Origin: an uncultured Rhodospirillales bacterium
GTDB lineage: Bacteria > Pseudomonadota > Alphaproteobacteria > CACIAM-22H2
Reading direction: 5' to 3'
DNA: 64,000 nt
NCBI GenBank assembly: GCA_937926175.1
Contig: CALANV010000016.1
Location: 1 to 64,000 of the forward strand
Shown here: positions 25,070-34,229 of the stretch, in pieces
Position numbering within the stretch: position 1 is the first letter of the stretch
Layout: every line of letters begins with the position of its first letter
Made by a program: the position numbers and the translations under genes
Notes under the pieces: model-generated
The model's input: only the letters and a program-made list of their open reading frames with translations
Told to the model about the DNA's origin: nothing
Databases searched by the model: none

Positions 25070-27041
25070 TTGATCCGCCATTCGCTCGTTCAAACACTGC
25101 TTCTTACGCTGTTTCTCGGCTTTATCTCACCAACCCGTCCACAAACACAAGAACTCACCGGGATCGGCTTTCTCCATAGTGGACTTCCATTGTCTCGTGC
25201 CTGGGGCGTCAGCGCCGACGGCTCTGTCGTTGGGGTGAAGCCGGTTCCACCGGCTCTTCCTTGACGGAAGCGTTTCGCTGGACGGTGTCTGACGGGCAAC
25301 TGATAGGCCTCGAGGATTTGTTTGCTGGTAGCTACGGCAGCATCGCGCGGGCCGTCAGTGCCGACGGCAAGGTCATCGTCGGTTACAGCTTTGGCCCGCC
25401 TTCCGCTCCCATTAGAGCATTCCGTTGGACGGAAGCCGACGGCATGGTCGACCTCAGCGACCCCGATGATGTCTTCGCGAATTGTGCCTATGGGGTGAGC
25501 GCCGACGGCAAAGTGATTGTCGGTTACGGCACCAATAAGGATGGAAAACAAGAAGCCTTCCGTTGGACGGAGAGAGAAGGGAAGGCCGTTGGTCTCGGTG
25601 ACCTCGATGGTGGCGACTTTCACAGCTTTGCCAACGCCGTGAGCGCCGATGGCAAAGTGGTTGTTGGCTACAGCGCCAGCAGCAAAGGAGAAGAGGCATT
25701 CCGCTGGACGGAAGCCACCGGAAAAATGGAAGGCCTTGGTATTCTTTCGGGGCACGAACGGAGCGAAGCCCTGGCCGTGAATGCTGACGGATCGGTCATT
25801 GTCGGCATAAGCGGCTTTGGCCACCGTGACAACTACCCGGCATACCGGGCGTTTATCTGGACACAGGCAACCGGAATAAAGGCACTGTCCGAGTTCCTGG
25901 GGGAAAAGGTGTCGATCTGGGAAGCTGGGAGTTGCGTTATGCGACCGGCGTCAGTGCCGATGGCTCGATCATCGTTGGCTTTGGTTTGGACGAGAACGGC
26001 AAAGCGAATAGCTACATCGCAAAATTGAACACCAGCTCTGACGATGATTCGGAGGCAGGCTTCACCACGCCGGAGGATCTGGCCGTGTCGCTGAATTCCG
26101 GCACCGCACCTTCCCGGCAGAGCCGGCGCGTGGCGATGGATGCCCTGCGCCGGTCGCTGTTCGCCGCCGCCCACACCGTTCCCATCGCACCGGCGCCGCA
26201 GTTCGCCGCCGCCGATCCAAACGACGGGGCGTCGCTGTCGATCCCGTCGCTGTGGTCGGCTTATGCGGTGGGGGCGATCGGCACCAGCGACGGCGGCGGC
26301 GACTGGAGCCTGGACGGCACGGTGGGGCTGATGGCCGAAGTCTCGGAGGACCTGCGCCTCGGTGCCGGCATCATCGGCGGCTATGGCGACACCGAGACCT
26401 ATCTCGGCGGCAGCAGCCGCGTGTACGCGGCCGGCGGCTCCGTCCTCGCGGCCTATGAGCGGCCCGAGGGGTTGCGGCTCTACGGCACGGCGTTCGCGGC
26501 GCATCTTTCCGTCGACACCGACCGTCACTATCGCAACGGCGCCGGCATCGACGGTTCGCACGGCGAGACGGATGGCATCGGCTATGGCGCGGCCGTGCGC
26601 GGCGGCTGGGCGTTCGCAGTGGATCAGGACACCTCGGTCATGCCGTATGCGGAGCTGCGATGGTCGAAGACCGAGCTCGACGGCTACACCGAGACCGACG
26701 GCGCCTTCCCGGCGACGTATTCCGACCAGGAGTCGGAGCGCACCACGTCGCATGTCGGGCTCCAGGTCGACCATCGCCTGACGTCGACCCTGCGGGTGCA
26801 GCCGCGGCTGGCCTGGGGTCACCGGCTCGGCGGCGACGACGGCGCGCTGACCGCCACCACGCTCGGCCTGACGCAGACGCTGCGCCCGGTGGCGGAAGAC
26901 CGGAACTGGGCCGAGGGGGCCATTGCGGCGACGTGGCGGATTTCGAACCGGACGGTGCTGTCGGCGGAGCTGGCGGGCCGCACTGGCGACACGGCAGAGC
27001 CGACCGTCAGTTTCACGGTCGGTCTCTCGCGGCGGTTCTAA
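25070..27041 (+). pseudogene. HAF-repeat autotransporter-like protein, broken by two frameshifts
   Basis: Read across three frames this is one protein of about 657 residues. It has a TTG start with GGGAGG upstream, a signal peptide (MIRHSLVQTLLLTLFLGF), then six HAF-type repeats, each with A-x-V-x-ADG-S/K-V-I/V-VG followed by AFRWTE, and a C-terminal autotransporter beta-barrel from about residue 370, ending in Phe (GLSRRF) as outer-membrane proteins do. The frame is lost at about 25232-25235 (a GGGG run) and again at about 25908-25920 (GGGGG AAAA GG). Adding one base at each place restores an unbroken repeat sequence. Either a pseudogene, an on/off switch by run length, or sequencing error in runs. 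Likely surface protein; partner unknown. Confidence 0.8.
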
Positions 27042-27120
27042 AGACCGCGGATCGCCGACCGATGTCTTAAGTAACTTTGGGTCGGCGCAAATGGCCTCCC
27101 ATATGTTATGTAAACCGGAA

Positions 27121-27146
27121 GCCCCGCCGATCGGCGGGGCTTTTTT
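27121..27146 (+). terminator. Rho-independent terminator of the HAF-repeat gene
   Basis: A perfect 20-base palindrome, GCCCCGCCGATCGGCGGGGC (27121-27140), is followed by TTTTTT (27141-27146). It begins 79 bases after the stop codon. Confidence 0.85.
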
Positions 27147-27298
27147 CGTTTCAGGGTCGGTCAGGGGCCGGTAACGGCCGGGCCCCGATGCCTTGATTTT
27201 TCACTCGTTTACGCAATCGCTCTGGACGCGGGCGCGCCGCCCCATATATTGGGCGCCCCGCGCGGTGCCGGTCGCGCCGCCAGCGATGCGGTTCCCGA

Positions 27299-27523
27299 AT
27301 GTTCGGTTTTCGTAAGCAATCGTCCGAGTCGTTGATCGGCCAGTTGTTCCAGCCGATTTCGCCGTATTCCGGCCGGGAAATGCCGGTCTGGCGGGTTCAG
27401 GGCATCTTCAGCGTCGGCGGCGTCGAGCATGCCCGGCTGGTCGGACGCGATCATCCAACCGAAATCCGGAGCCTGGCCGTTTCCGTACTGACCGACCCCA
27501 AGCGCTACCGCCGCGTCGGCTGA
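27299..27523 (+). CDS. Small conserved-looking protein, 74 aa, paralogue of 36845-37063
   Basis: 74 residues, no known family recognised. From Trp31 on it aligns without gaps over 44 residues with the small protein at 36845-37063; 17 positions are identical, including WRV, F, HA-x-LV, D-x-PT, LAV and DP. Such conservation between two copies in one window is good evidence that both are real genes. It has neither signal peptide nor membrane segment. It converges on the cyclase gene with a gap of 10 bases. Confidence 0.6.
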   Translation: MFGFRKQSSESLIGQLFQPISPYSGREMPVWRVQGIFSVGGVEHARLVGRDHPTEIRSLAVSVLTDPKRYRRVG

Positions 27524-27533
27524 TCCACGTCGT

Positions 27534-28745
27534 TCACGCCTCCGGGTCGATCGTGAACAGCTCCTGCGGCCGGCGGACGCCGCGCAAGGCGTAGCGGCCG
27601 ACCGAGACGAGCCGGTTGCGGCAGCCCGGTGCGGCCTGCGCAAAGGCGGAGGAGAGCAGCGCATCCTGACCGACCGCGCGGCACATGGCCGCGATCCGGC
27701 TCGTCTCGTTGACGGCCGGTCCGACCACCGTGAAATCCAGGCGATCGGCGCTGCCGATATTGCCGTAGAACACCTCGCCGTAATGCAGACCGACATAGAA
27801 GCGCGTGGCGGGCAGGCCTTGCGTGTGCCGCCGGGCGTTGGCGGCGGCCACGCGCCGGCGCGCATCCGCCACGGCGTCGAGCGCCTGACGGCACGTCGTC
27901 TCACCGTCGCCCTTGTTGAAGATGGCCAGCACGCCGTCGCCGATCAGCTTCAGCACTTCGCCCTGGCTGGCGTCGACCGCCGAAATGATCGCGTCCGCAT
28001 AATCGTTGAGCAGCGGGATGACCTGTGTCGGCGGCATCGTATCGGTAATGCGCGTGAAGCCATGCAGGTCGCTGAACCACAGCACCGCCGTGATGCGTTC
28101 GGTCACGCCCCGTTCGATGTTGCCGCGCAGCACGCGGCGCCCGGCATCGGGCCCCAGATAGGTCTCGACGATGGTCTCGGCGATGCGGGCGACGACGGCG
28201 CTCTTGATCGCCAGCGCCAGCGGCGGCACCAGCACCTCGAGCGCGGCGATTTCGCGATCGGCGAATCCGCCGGGGCGATCGGTCGTCCATGACGAATAGA
28301 CGCAATCCATCCGTCCGATGCTGCCCCCGGCGCCGAAGCGATTGACCATCGCGACGTAGTCGGTCGCCCCGATCTGACGCAGGTCGGCCAGGATCGGGAA
28401 CTCCGCCAGTTCGGCCTCCGGTCCGTCGAGCCGCCGGCGCAGGCGGGCGGCGCCCGTCTCGATCAGACGAAAGAACGGGCTCCGGCGCCATTTCCCGTCG
28501 TCGTCGGGGGAATCGGTGCGTCCATATTCCTTTTCGACCGCATCGCGCCAGAGGCGGCGCCACTCATAGACGCGTCCTTCCAGCGTCGGATGCAGGGTAT
28601 CGACGGCGACGAGGGCGCGGCTCAGCGGCAATCCGGCCGATACGGCCCGCGCGCAGAAGGCGTCGAGCAGCTCCTTCTCACGGGCGCCCTCGAGACCGGC
28701 CTCGGCGATCCACGTCGCGAGGCGCAGCAGCTTCGCTTCATCCAT
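27534..28745 (-). CDS. Class III adenylate cyclase
   Basis: 403 residues, soluble. The C-terminal cyclase domain has both metal-binding aspartates (D226 in WFSDLHGFT, D270 in KLIGDGVLAIF), the purine-selecting Lys266 and Asp337 pair that indicates ATP rather than GTP, and transition-state N346 and R350 (GPAVNETSR). The first 200 residues form an input region without a recognised domain. The ATG at 28745 is the start; the frame runs upstream to 29156 but there it only crosses the gap and the next gene. Last gene of the minus-strand island. A channel with a cNMP-type domain is encoded at the other end (34637-36082). Confidence 0.9.
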   Translation of the reverse strand: MDEAKLLRLATWIAEAGLEGAREKELLDAFCARAVSAGLPLSRALVAVDTLHPTLEGRVYEWRRLWRDAVEKEYGRTDSPDDDGKWRRSPFFRLIETGAARLRRRLDGPEAELAEFPILADLRQIGATDYVAMVNRFGAGGSIGRMDCVYSSWTTDRPGGFADREIAALEVLVPPLALAIKSAVVARIAETIVETYLGPDAGRRVLRGNIERGVTERITAVLWFSDLHGFTRITDTMPPTQVIPLLNDYADAIISAVDASQGEVLKLIGDGVLAIFNKGDGETTCRQALDAVADARRRVAAANARRHTQGLPATRFYVGLHYGEVFYGNIGSADRLDFTVVGPAVNETSRIAAMCRAVGQDALLSSAFAQAAPGCRNRLVSVGRYALRGVRRPQELFTIDPEA

Positions 28746-28995
28746 GATCGACAGATTAGCAGGCCCGATGGCACGCCGGCCATCCGCGGTCTCGTCGTTC
28801 CTGCAGCGTTGCTGTCGGAGCTTGGGGATGCGCCCGACCGCAAGCGGGACCGGACCGAACGGGCCGCTCCATGCGGCGGCGATGTCTAGGTCGAATAGAA
28901 GGGTGCGGATCGCAACGGGCGTCGCGCACGCCTGCCGCAAGGCGTATGCTTCGTTGTTTCCTTCGTATTCTTCCTTGCGATCCGAAAGATCATCG

Positions 28996-29556
28996 TCACG
29001 TGCCGGAGGACGGCGATTGGTCGACTCCGTCGATCTGGAGGAAGAAGGCCAGCCCATATGGACCCTGCTGCCGGATCGTGTGGCCGACCATGAGTCCAAG
29101 CAGAAGCGCACCGAAATTGGTCGTGATCGATACGCTGCCGGCGGGTGGCGTTGCACAATCCGGATAGAGAAGAACGCATGACCTGACGTCGCCCTGCGGA
29201 TCGCGGCGGTAGGTGATACGGGTATTCATCATGACGAGATCGCGCGGCAGGTCCTCGGGATTGCAGATGATGCCGCGGGCGAGCTTCGCGGCGACCAGGC
29301 GTCGCGCCGGGCTGTCCGGACCGGGCCAGGCGTCCACCAGCTGTGTCAGGTGTTCGTAATCCTTGCGCGCAATATGGACATGCAGGCCGGACTCTGCCTG
29401 CGCGTCTGCCAGCTCAGACAGGTCGGGAAGTATCGCGGTGGATGCATGGATCATCATCTGGTGTGGCCGGCCGCCCATGTCGGCTTCCGCATCGCCGGCG
29501 GTCCGATATCTGCGTTCGGCACGCGCGTCGGGAGGGCTGCGTCGGACCGTATTCAT
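28996..29556 (-). CDS. Rnk/GreA C-terminal-domain protein A
   Basis: 186 residues. Residues 60-175 have the Rnk arrangement: a short N-terminal coiled region with DYEHLTQLVDAWP, then a GreA/GreB-type C-terminal FKBP-like fold (TRITYRRDPQG, then NFGALLLGLMVGHTI). Known Rnk proteins bind RNA polymerase. The ATG at 29556 overlaps the dadA stop as ATGA and the sequence AAGGAAGAG sits just right upstream, so the Arg-rich 40-residue N-terminal extension is probably made. It is closest to protein B (31832-32320), with which it shares the DYE-x-L...LVDAWP stretch and GALLLG. Confidence 0.82.
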   Translation of the reverse strand: MNTVRRSPPDARAERRYRTAGDAEADMGGRPHQMMIHASTAILPDLSELADAQAESGLHVHIARKDYEHLTQLVDAWPGPDSPARRLVAAKLARGIICNPEDLPRDLVMMNTRITYRRDPQGDVRSCVLLYPDCATPPAGSVSITTNFGALLLGLMVGHTIRQQGPYGLAFFLQIDGVDQSPSSGT

Positions 29557-30986
29557 TGCGGCTCTTCCTTCTTCAACGTGGCCTCGGACGTGTCCGTAGG
29601 GCGGAACCGGCCGGAAGTACGCCGCATCGCGTTGGCGTACTTCGCCATTCGGCGATTCGAATATGACCGCCAGACGGATGTAGAAGCGACGACTGGACGC
29701 GAGGCGGGGGATACGGATCGGGTTTTTCGTCCGTCCGGCTCGCCGAGTGTGAGGCCTTCGAGATCGATGCTTGGCTCGTGCCCCGAGATGATCTCGGCGA
29801 GCAGGCGGCCGGACCCGCAGGCCATTGTCCAGCCCAGCGTGCCATGCCCCGTATTCAGAAACAGATTGGCATATGCCGTGCGACCGAGCAGAGGCGGTCC
29901 GTTCGGCGTCATGGCGCGTAAACCGGTCCAGAAGCGTGCGCGTGTCATGTCGATCCCGGCTGAAAACAAGGTACTGACGGCATGGACGAGCGTCTCGCGG
30001 GGCCCCGCCCGACGATCGAGATTGTAGCCGGCCAGCTCTGCGATGCCGCCGACCCTTATGCGGTTGCCCAGCCGTGTGATCGCAACCTTGTGCGCCTCAT
30101 CCATTACGGTCGAGCGCGGCGCGAAATCCGGGTTCGCCAGCGGCAGCGTGACGGAATACCCTTTGACGGGATAAATGGGCAGGTTGATCCCGAGCGGCCG
30201 CAACAGTTCGCGGGAGTGGCTGCCGAGAGCGACGACGAAGGCATCCGCGGCGATCGGCCCGCGGCTCGTCCGTACGGACACGATGCGGCCGCGGTTTGCA
30301 ACCAGCCCGAAGATGGTCGTATCGAAACGGAACTCAACGCCGCGGCGCATGGCGCGCTGCGCCAGCGCTTCGGTGAAAAGATGACAGTCGCCCGTCTCGT
30401 CGCCCGGGAAATGCAGGCCACCGGCAATCGTGGCCGGGGCGCGCGAAAGGCCGGGCTCGATCTCGACGCAGCCGGTGCGGTTGAGGAACACGTGTGGAAT
30501 GCCGAGGTCGCTCAGGATGCGGCTTTCGGTCGCGGCCTCATCGAGCGCTTTCCGGTCCCGGAAAAGCTGCAGGGTTCCCTTCGCGGCGTCGTCGTAACGG
30601 ATGCCGGTTTCGGCGCGGAGCTCGCGCAGGCATTCCGCGCTGAATGCCGCGAGCCGCACCATACGCTCTTTGTTGCGGATATACGCGCTCGACGTGCAGT
30701 TTCGCAGCATCCGAACGAGCCATGTCCACAGGGCCGGATCGATACGGGGACGTATGACGAGCGGCGTATGACGTTCGAACAGCCACCAGAACAGCGCCTT
30801 CCGCGGCATGCCCGGGGCAGCCCAGGGGCCGGCATAACCCCACGAGATCTGACCGGCATTGGCGAAACTCGTTTCCATGCCGGCGCGTGATCGCCGGTCG
30901 ACGACCACGATCTCGTGTCCCATGGTCGCGAGATAGTAGGCGGTGGTGACGCCGATGACGCCGGCACCGCAAATGACGATCTTCAT
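29553..30986 (-). CDS. D-amino acid dehydrogenase, DadA type, with C-terminal extension
   Basis: 477 residues. The FAD-binding start MKIVICGAGVIGVTTAYYLA is followed by NAGQISWGYAGPWAAPGMP, and near the end GHGTLGWTMACGSGRLLAEIISG, all as in DadA, which oxidises D-amino acids (mainly D-Ala) to keto acids at the inner membrane. The family normally stops soon after the LEGLTLG stretch near residue 425; here about 50 extra residues follow with no similarity, and their last codons (KKEEPQ) make up the Shine-Dalgarno sequence of the next gene. The extension thus links the two genes. No alanine racemase gene is adjacent. Confidence 0.88.
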   Translation of the reverse strand: MKIVICGAGVIGVTTAYYLATMGHEIVVVDRRSRAGMETSFANAGQISWGYAGPWAAPGMPRKALFWWLFERHTPLVIRPRIDPALWTWLVRMLRNCTSSAYIRNKERMVRLAAFSAECLRELRAETGIRYDDAAKGTLQLFRDRKALDEAATESRILSDLGIPHVFLNRTGCVEIEPGLSRAPATIAGGLHFPGDETGDCHLFTEALAQRAMRRGVEFRFDTTIFGLVANRGRIVSVRTSRGPIAADAFVVALGSHSRELLRPLGINLPIYPVKGYSVTLPLANPDFAPRSTVMDEAHKVAITRLGNRIRVGGIAELAGYNLDRRAGPRETLVHAVSTLFSAGIDMTRARFWTGLRAMTPNGPPLLGRTAYANLFLNTGHGTLGWTMACGSGRLLAEIISGHEPSIDLEGLTLGEPDGRKTRSVSPASRPVVASTSVWRSYSNRRMAKYANAMRRTSGRFRPTDTSEATLKKEEPQ

Positions 30987-31058
30987 GGCTCATCCAGGAA
31001 ACGTCGCGCCCGGCCGTCGCCGTGACATCCGGCGCGTGGGGACGGCGATACGAATCTC

Positions 31059-31091
31059 CACGTGACTCTCACGTGACCCCCACGTCGCGTC
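31059..31091. repeat. Three tandem 11-bp repeats with CACGTG cores
   Basis: CACGTGACTCT, CACGTGACCCC and CACGTCGCGTC follow one another without gap. The first two have a palindromic CACGTG core and the third is a degraded copy. The period is one helical turn. The array lies 73 bases upstream of the dadA-like gene, in its promoter region, so it may be an operator array. Confidence 0.5.
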
Positions 31092-31134
31092 GGTCGCACC
31101 GTGGCACCGCGCCTCTCCGTCGTCCCGTCATTGC

Positions 31135-31437
31135 TCATGCGGCCTGGGGGCCGGGATCGTCATCGTCATCTGCCGGTCTCGGCCGGGGTTGCGGTCGCGG
31201 ACGAAACGGCACGACGGTCCGTCGCTTTTCATCGCGATCGTGCGGCGGCTCGACGTTTTCGTTCGAATCCGTATCGTGTGCCCGGTGCGGCACGCATCGG
31301 TGCGGTTGTCGCAAGGCACGGTCGTGCGCCTCCGGTTCAGGCACGACATGCGCCGGATAATGAAGTTGCTGATACGTGTTGTGTGCGTTGCAGGACGCGC
31401 CGGTGTCTCCATATGGTTCCGAACGATGTTCGGTCAT
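31135..31437 (-). CDS. Small hydrophilic protein, 100 aa, unknown
   Basis: 100 residues from ATG 31435-31437, which has GTGAGGT five bases upstream. Rich in His, Pro, Asp and Arg, it ends in RRTVVPFRPRP, a Pro-Arg run and an acidic patch (DDDDD). It has no membrane segment and no known domain; a disordered or metal-binding protein is possible. It fits the strand and order of the island, but its low complexity means it could also be a chance frame. Confidence 0.4.
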   Translation of the reverse strand: MTEHRSEPYGDTGASCNAHNTYQQLHYPAHVVPEPEAHDRALRQPHRCVPHRAHDTDSNENVEPPHDRDEKRRTVVPFRPRPQPRPRPADDDDDPGPQAA

Positions 31438-31831
31438 GACTGACCTCACCCCTTGCGCCCGTACATTGCGGGCAGATGTCGGTGCAGGCGCGCGCAAAGG
31501 CGCCGCAGCGCATGCCGCGGCACGTGCAGGATGCGTCGCCTTCGCGCGCGTCGCTCTACGTGTGACGAAAGATGGTGATCAGATCAGCCCCGGCACCGGC
31601 TGTTGGACCGCCATGCGCCTCAGCCGCATGACGGGGCCAGCGCAACCGGTTTGATGCCGCCGACTCCCATGATTGCCCACCGCTTCAGAACGCCGGACAT
31701 GGGGAACGCAGCAAACGGATGCATGACGTATCCCATATAGGACGAATGCCGAGGGCGTTCAATCCGCATGGGGGCCGTGGCGAAACGGTCGACTGAACGT
31801 AGGACACGTCGTCGATGCGGCCGCCGGCGCG
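31438..31831. other. Gap in the minus-strand array, no gene seen
   Basis: About 390 bases between Rnk-like gene B and the small 100-aa frame. Short frames on the plus strand here are Ala/Arg-rich with no start signal or family similarity. No terminator hairpin with a T-run is visible. Confidence 0.5.
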
Positions 31832-32320
31832 TCAGCCCGAGGCGGCCCCGGGCATCGCCGCGCCATCCGCCGCGATGCTTGTCGGCGCACGCGATTGTCC
31901 GTCGCGCCGGGTCACCTTTTCCAGATGCAGGAAAAACGGTACGCCATCGGGTGCGCTCTGGTGAATTACGGCGCCCTGGATCATGCCCAAGAGCAGAGCG
32001 CCGAGAGGGCTGACCATTGATATGCCGTTCGCCGGCATCGGTCGGACATCAGGGCGGACGAGGATGCCTGTTTCGATTTCGCCGCGCGGGGCACGACGAT
32101 ACTCGATGCGCGCACCTGCCACGACGACGTCGTCCGGCACCTGATCGGGATCGCAAACCAGACCGCGCCAGAGCTTCGCGACGAGAAGGCGCCGCACCGG
32201 ATGCTCGTGCGCCGGCCACGCGTCGACGAGGCGTTTCAGATCTTCGTAGTCCCTGCGCGACAGAATGAAGCAGGTTCCTGAATTTTCCTGTGCGGCCAAG
32301 AGCCAGTCGAGATTGGACAT
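31832..32320 (-). CDS. Rnk/GreA C-terminal-domain protein B
   Basis: 162 residues from the ATG at 32320, which follows AGAGGAG; the open frame extends upstream to 32728 without sense. It has the same plan as protein A: DYEDLKRLVDAWP, then ARIEYRRAPRGE and SPLGALLLGMIQGAVI, the hallmark loop of the Rnk/GreA C-terminal fold. The tail (about 20 residues) is Ala/Gly-rich. The distance from speE upstream is 187 bases, so it may have its own promoter. Probable RNA polymerase-binding regulator; target unknown. Confidence 0.82.
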   Translation of the reverse strand: MSNLDWLLAAQENSGTCFILSRRDYEDLKRLVDAWPAHEHPVRRLLVAKLWRGLVCDPDQVPDDVVVAGARIEYRRAPRGEIETGILVRPDVRPMPANGISMVSPLGALLLGMIQGAVIHQSAPDGVPFFLHLEKVTRRDGQSRAPTSIAADGAAMPGAASG

Positions 32321-32507
32321 GCGAACTCCTCTTTCGCCGGCACAGGCGTGCCGGCGACGCAAGAACAGCCATTGACGGTTGGATGGGCTATGGATCCCCG
32401 GCGGACGGCTTGGTCCGCCCGTCACGCCGGGGCGTACCCGCTTGCCTGCAGGCTGCCCGCGCGGAGCATGAATCGCCGCAGATAGCCGAACGACTGCATC
32501 GGGATTC

Positions 32508-33485
32508 TCAGCGACCTTGCTGCAGCCGGTCGGTCGTGTGATCCGTCGCCTGTCCGGAAAGCATGTCTTCGAGATAGGCCGGCAGAACGAAGGACGCCTG
32601 ATGCAGCGCCGGCGTGTAGTAGCGTGTGGCGATGCCGGAGGCGGCGAACCGTTCGGCAAGCTGCTCGACGGATACAGTATGCCGGTAGGCGGCGTCAGAG
32701 GCCCATGCGAACGACATGGGGCCGCCATAGTATGTCGGCACCGTGGCCGTGTAGACGCCCACGTCGCTGAATATTTCGCGCAGTCGCTTCACGGTACGGC
32801 TGATCTGATCGCGCTGCAGGAACGCGACGCCGCTTTGGGCGACGAGAATCCCGCCCGGCCGAAGGCGTACGCGGCAAAGGGCGAAGAACGGAGCCGAAGA
32901 CAATTTCGCGCCCGGGCCGACAGGGTCCGTCGAGTCGATGAGGATCACATCGAAATTGGCCGTGGTGTCCCGGACGAACGCGGCGCCATCCGCGATGACG
33001 ATTTCGGTGCGTGGATCGTCGAACGCGCCGGCCGAGATCGAAGGGAGATAGCGCCGGCTCAGTTCGACGACGCGCGGGTCGATCTCGACGAGAACGGCGC
33101 GCTGGACGGTCTTGTGCTTCAGGACTTCGCGCAGAGTCCCGCCGTCGCCGCCGCCCACGATGAGAACCGAGCGCGCCGCGCCGTGCGCCAGAATCGGAAC
33201 ATGCGCGATCATCTCGTGATAGATGAACTCGTCATGCTCGGTCGTCTGTACGTAACCGTCGAGGGCGAGCACGCGCCCGAACGCCGGATTGTCGAAGATC
33301 CGTATGCGTTGCGGTCCCGAATCGTCCTGGTGGACATTTCGGGTCGCCAACAGGCGCTGGATTGCCGGCTCGTTTGGCGACTCGTCGAACCAGAACCCAC
33401 CATGATCGGGACGGCCCTGCGACGTCGCGGCGGACAAACCGCTCACGGGCGCGAAAGCATTGGGCAGTGGGACAGCATCGACCAT
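32508..33485 (-). CDS. speE: Spermidine synthase (polyamine aminopropyltransferase)
   Basis: 325 residues. The aminopropyltransferase marks are all there: HDEFIYHEMIAHVP, VLIVGGGDGGTLREVLKH, LVEIDPRVVELSRRYLP, then VILIDSTDPVGPGAKLSSAPF and YYGGPMSFAWAS. The enzyme moves aminopropyl from decarboxylated SAM onto putrescine, releasing methylthioadenosine; the gene for the enzyme that removes that product is at 38627. About 30 extra residues come first. No SAM or ornithine decarboxylase gene is in the window. It lies 58 bases downstream of Rnk-like gene C. Confidence 0.93.
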   Translation of the reverse strand: MVDAVPLPNAFAPVSGLSAATSQGRPDHGGFWFDESPNEPAIQRLLATRNVHQDDSGPQRIRIFDNPAFGRVLALDGYVQTTEHDEFIYHEMIAHVPILAHGAARSVLIVGGGDGGTLREVLKHKTVQRAVLVEIDPRVVELSRRYLPSISAGAFDDPRTEIVIADGAAFVRDTTANFDVILIDSTDPVGPGAKLSSAPFFALCRVRLRPGGILVAQSGVAFLQRDQISRTVKRLREIFSDVGVYTATVPTYYGGPMSFAWASDAAYRHTVSVEQLAERFAASGIATRYYTPALHQASFVLPAYLEDMLSGQATDHTTDRLQQGR

Positions 33486-33543
33486 GGATCACCTGTTTCG
33501 GCTAGAGCGGAATGGGGCGTCTGGACGCGTTTCGTTGCGGAAG

Positions 33544-34029
33544 TCACAACCTCGATATGCCGGGGGATCGACCGCTGCCGTCGGTACGCACGCCACCGGC
33601 CGGCGGCTCGACAGCCGCCTCGTGCGACGAGCCGCCGTCGGAACGGTGCGTGATGACCTCGATCACCGTCAGGGTTTTCAACCGTCCGTCAGGTGTTTCA
33701 TACGTGATCGAGTCGCCCTGCGACAACCCGAGCAGGGCGGCCCCGACCGGCGTCAGCACGGAAACGCAAGGCGTCTCCGGCGAGGTTTCTCCCGGAAACG
33801 TAAGCTTTGCGACGGTTTCGCGTCCGGACTCCTCGTCGCGGAACCGGACGGTCGAATTCATGGCGACGACCGTCGGCGGCAGTTCGTGATCGGAGACGAC
33901 CTTGGCGCGGGCGAGTTCGTTCAACAGGAACTCGCCGACCTTGCCCATGCGGTCGAGCAGCGTGCCGCCGAGCAGCGAATCCAGTCGACCGAAATCGCGG
34001 CGGCTTATTCTGATCTCCGGCAGATTCAT
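33544..34029 (-). CDS. Rnk-type nucleoside diphosphate kinase regulator (protein C)
   Basis: 161 residues, the most canonical Rnk of the four. An N-terminal coiled part (ISRRDFGRLDSLLGG ... FLLNELARAKVV) is followed by the GreA-like C-terminal domain with VAMNSTVRFRDEESGRE, TFPGE and TPVGAALLGLSQGDSI. The last 25 residues are Gly/Pro-rich and not conserved. Known Rnk binds RNA polymerase near the secondary channel and affects nucleoside diphosphate kinase levels. Its ATG overlaps the stop of the zinc-ribbon gene (ATGA), so the two are coupled. Confidence 0.9.
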   Translation of the reverse strand: MNLPEIRISRRDFGRLDSLLGGTLLDRMGKVGEFLLNELARAKVVSDHELPPTVVAMNSTVRFRDEESGRETVAKLTFPGETSPETPCVSVLTPVGAALLGLSQGDSITYETPDGRLKTLTVIEVITHRSDGGSSHEAAVEPPAGGVRTDGSGRSPGISRL

Positions 34030-34229
34030 GGCTCCAGCCTTCGGTTCGACAAGTGCTCGTCGGTGTTGTCAACCTTGATGTAGGTTTGCTCGCGCGTACT
34101 TGCGTACGGCATTGCCTCTACGGATGAAAATCGCACGTGTGTTCCGCAGTACAGACAGCGTGCGGCTGCTGCAGGGACGACATGGCGGCATTTGGCGCAG
34201 ATCCGGGAACGAGTACGCTGTTGATTCAC
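34026..34229 (-). CDS. Zinc-ribbon miniprotein, 67 aa
   Basis: 67 residues from a GTG at 34227-34229, which has AAGGAG at ideal distance. A C-x2-C ... C-x2-C zinc ribbon is seen (CAKCRHVVPAAAARCLYCG, about residues 12-30), followed by a polar tail. No family name can be given. The four-base overlap with the Rnk gene downstream suggests that the two products work together. The frame upstream to 34283 carries no signal. Confidence 0.65.
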   Translation of the reverse strand: MNQQRTRSRICAKCRHVVPAAAARCLYCGTHVRFSSVEAMPYASTREQTYIKVDNTDEHLSNRRLEP

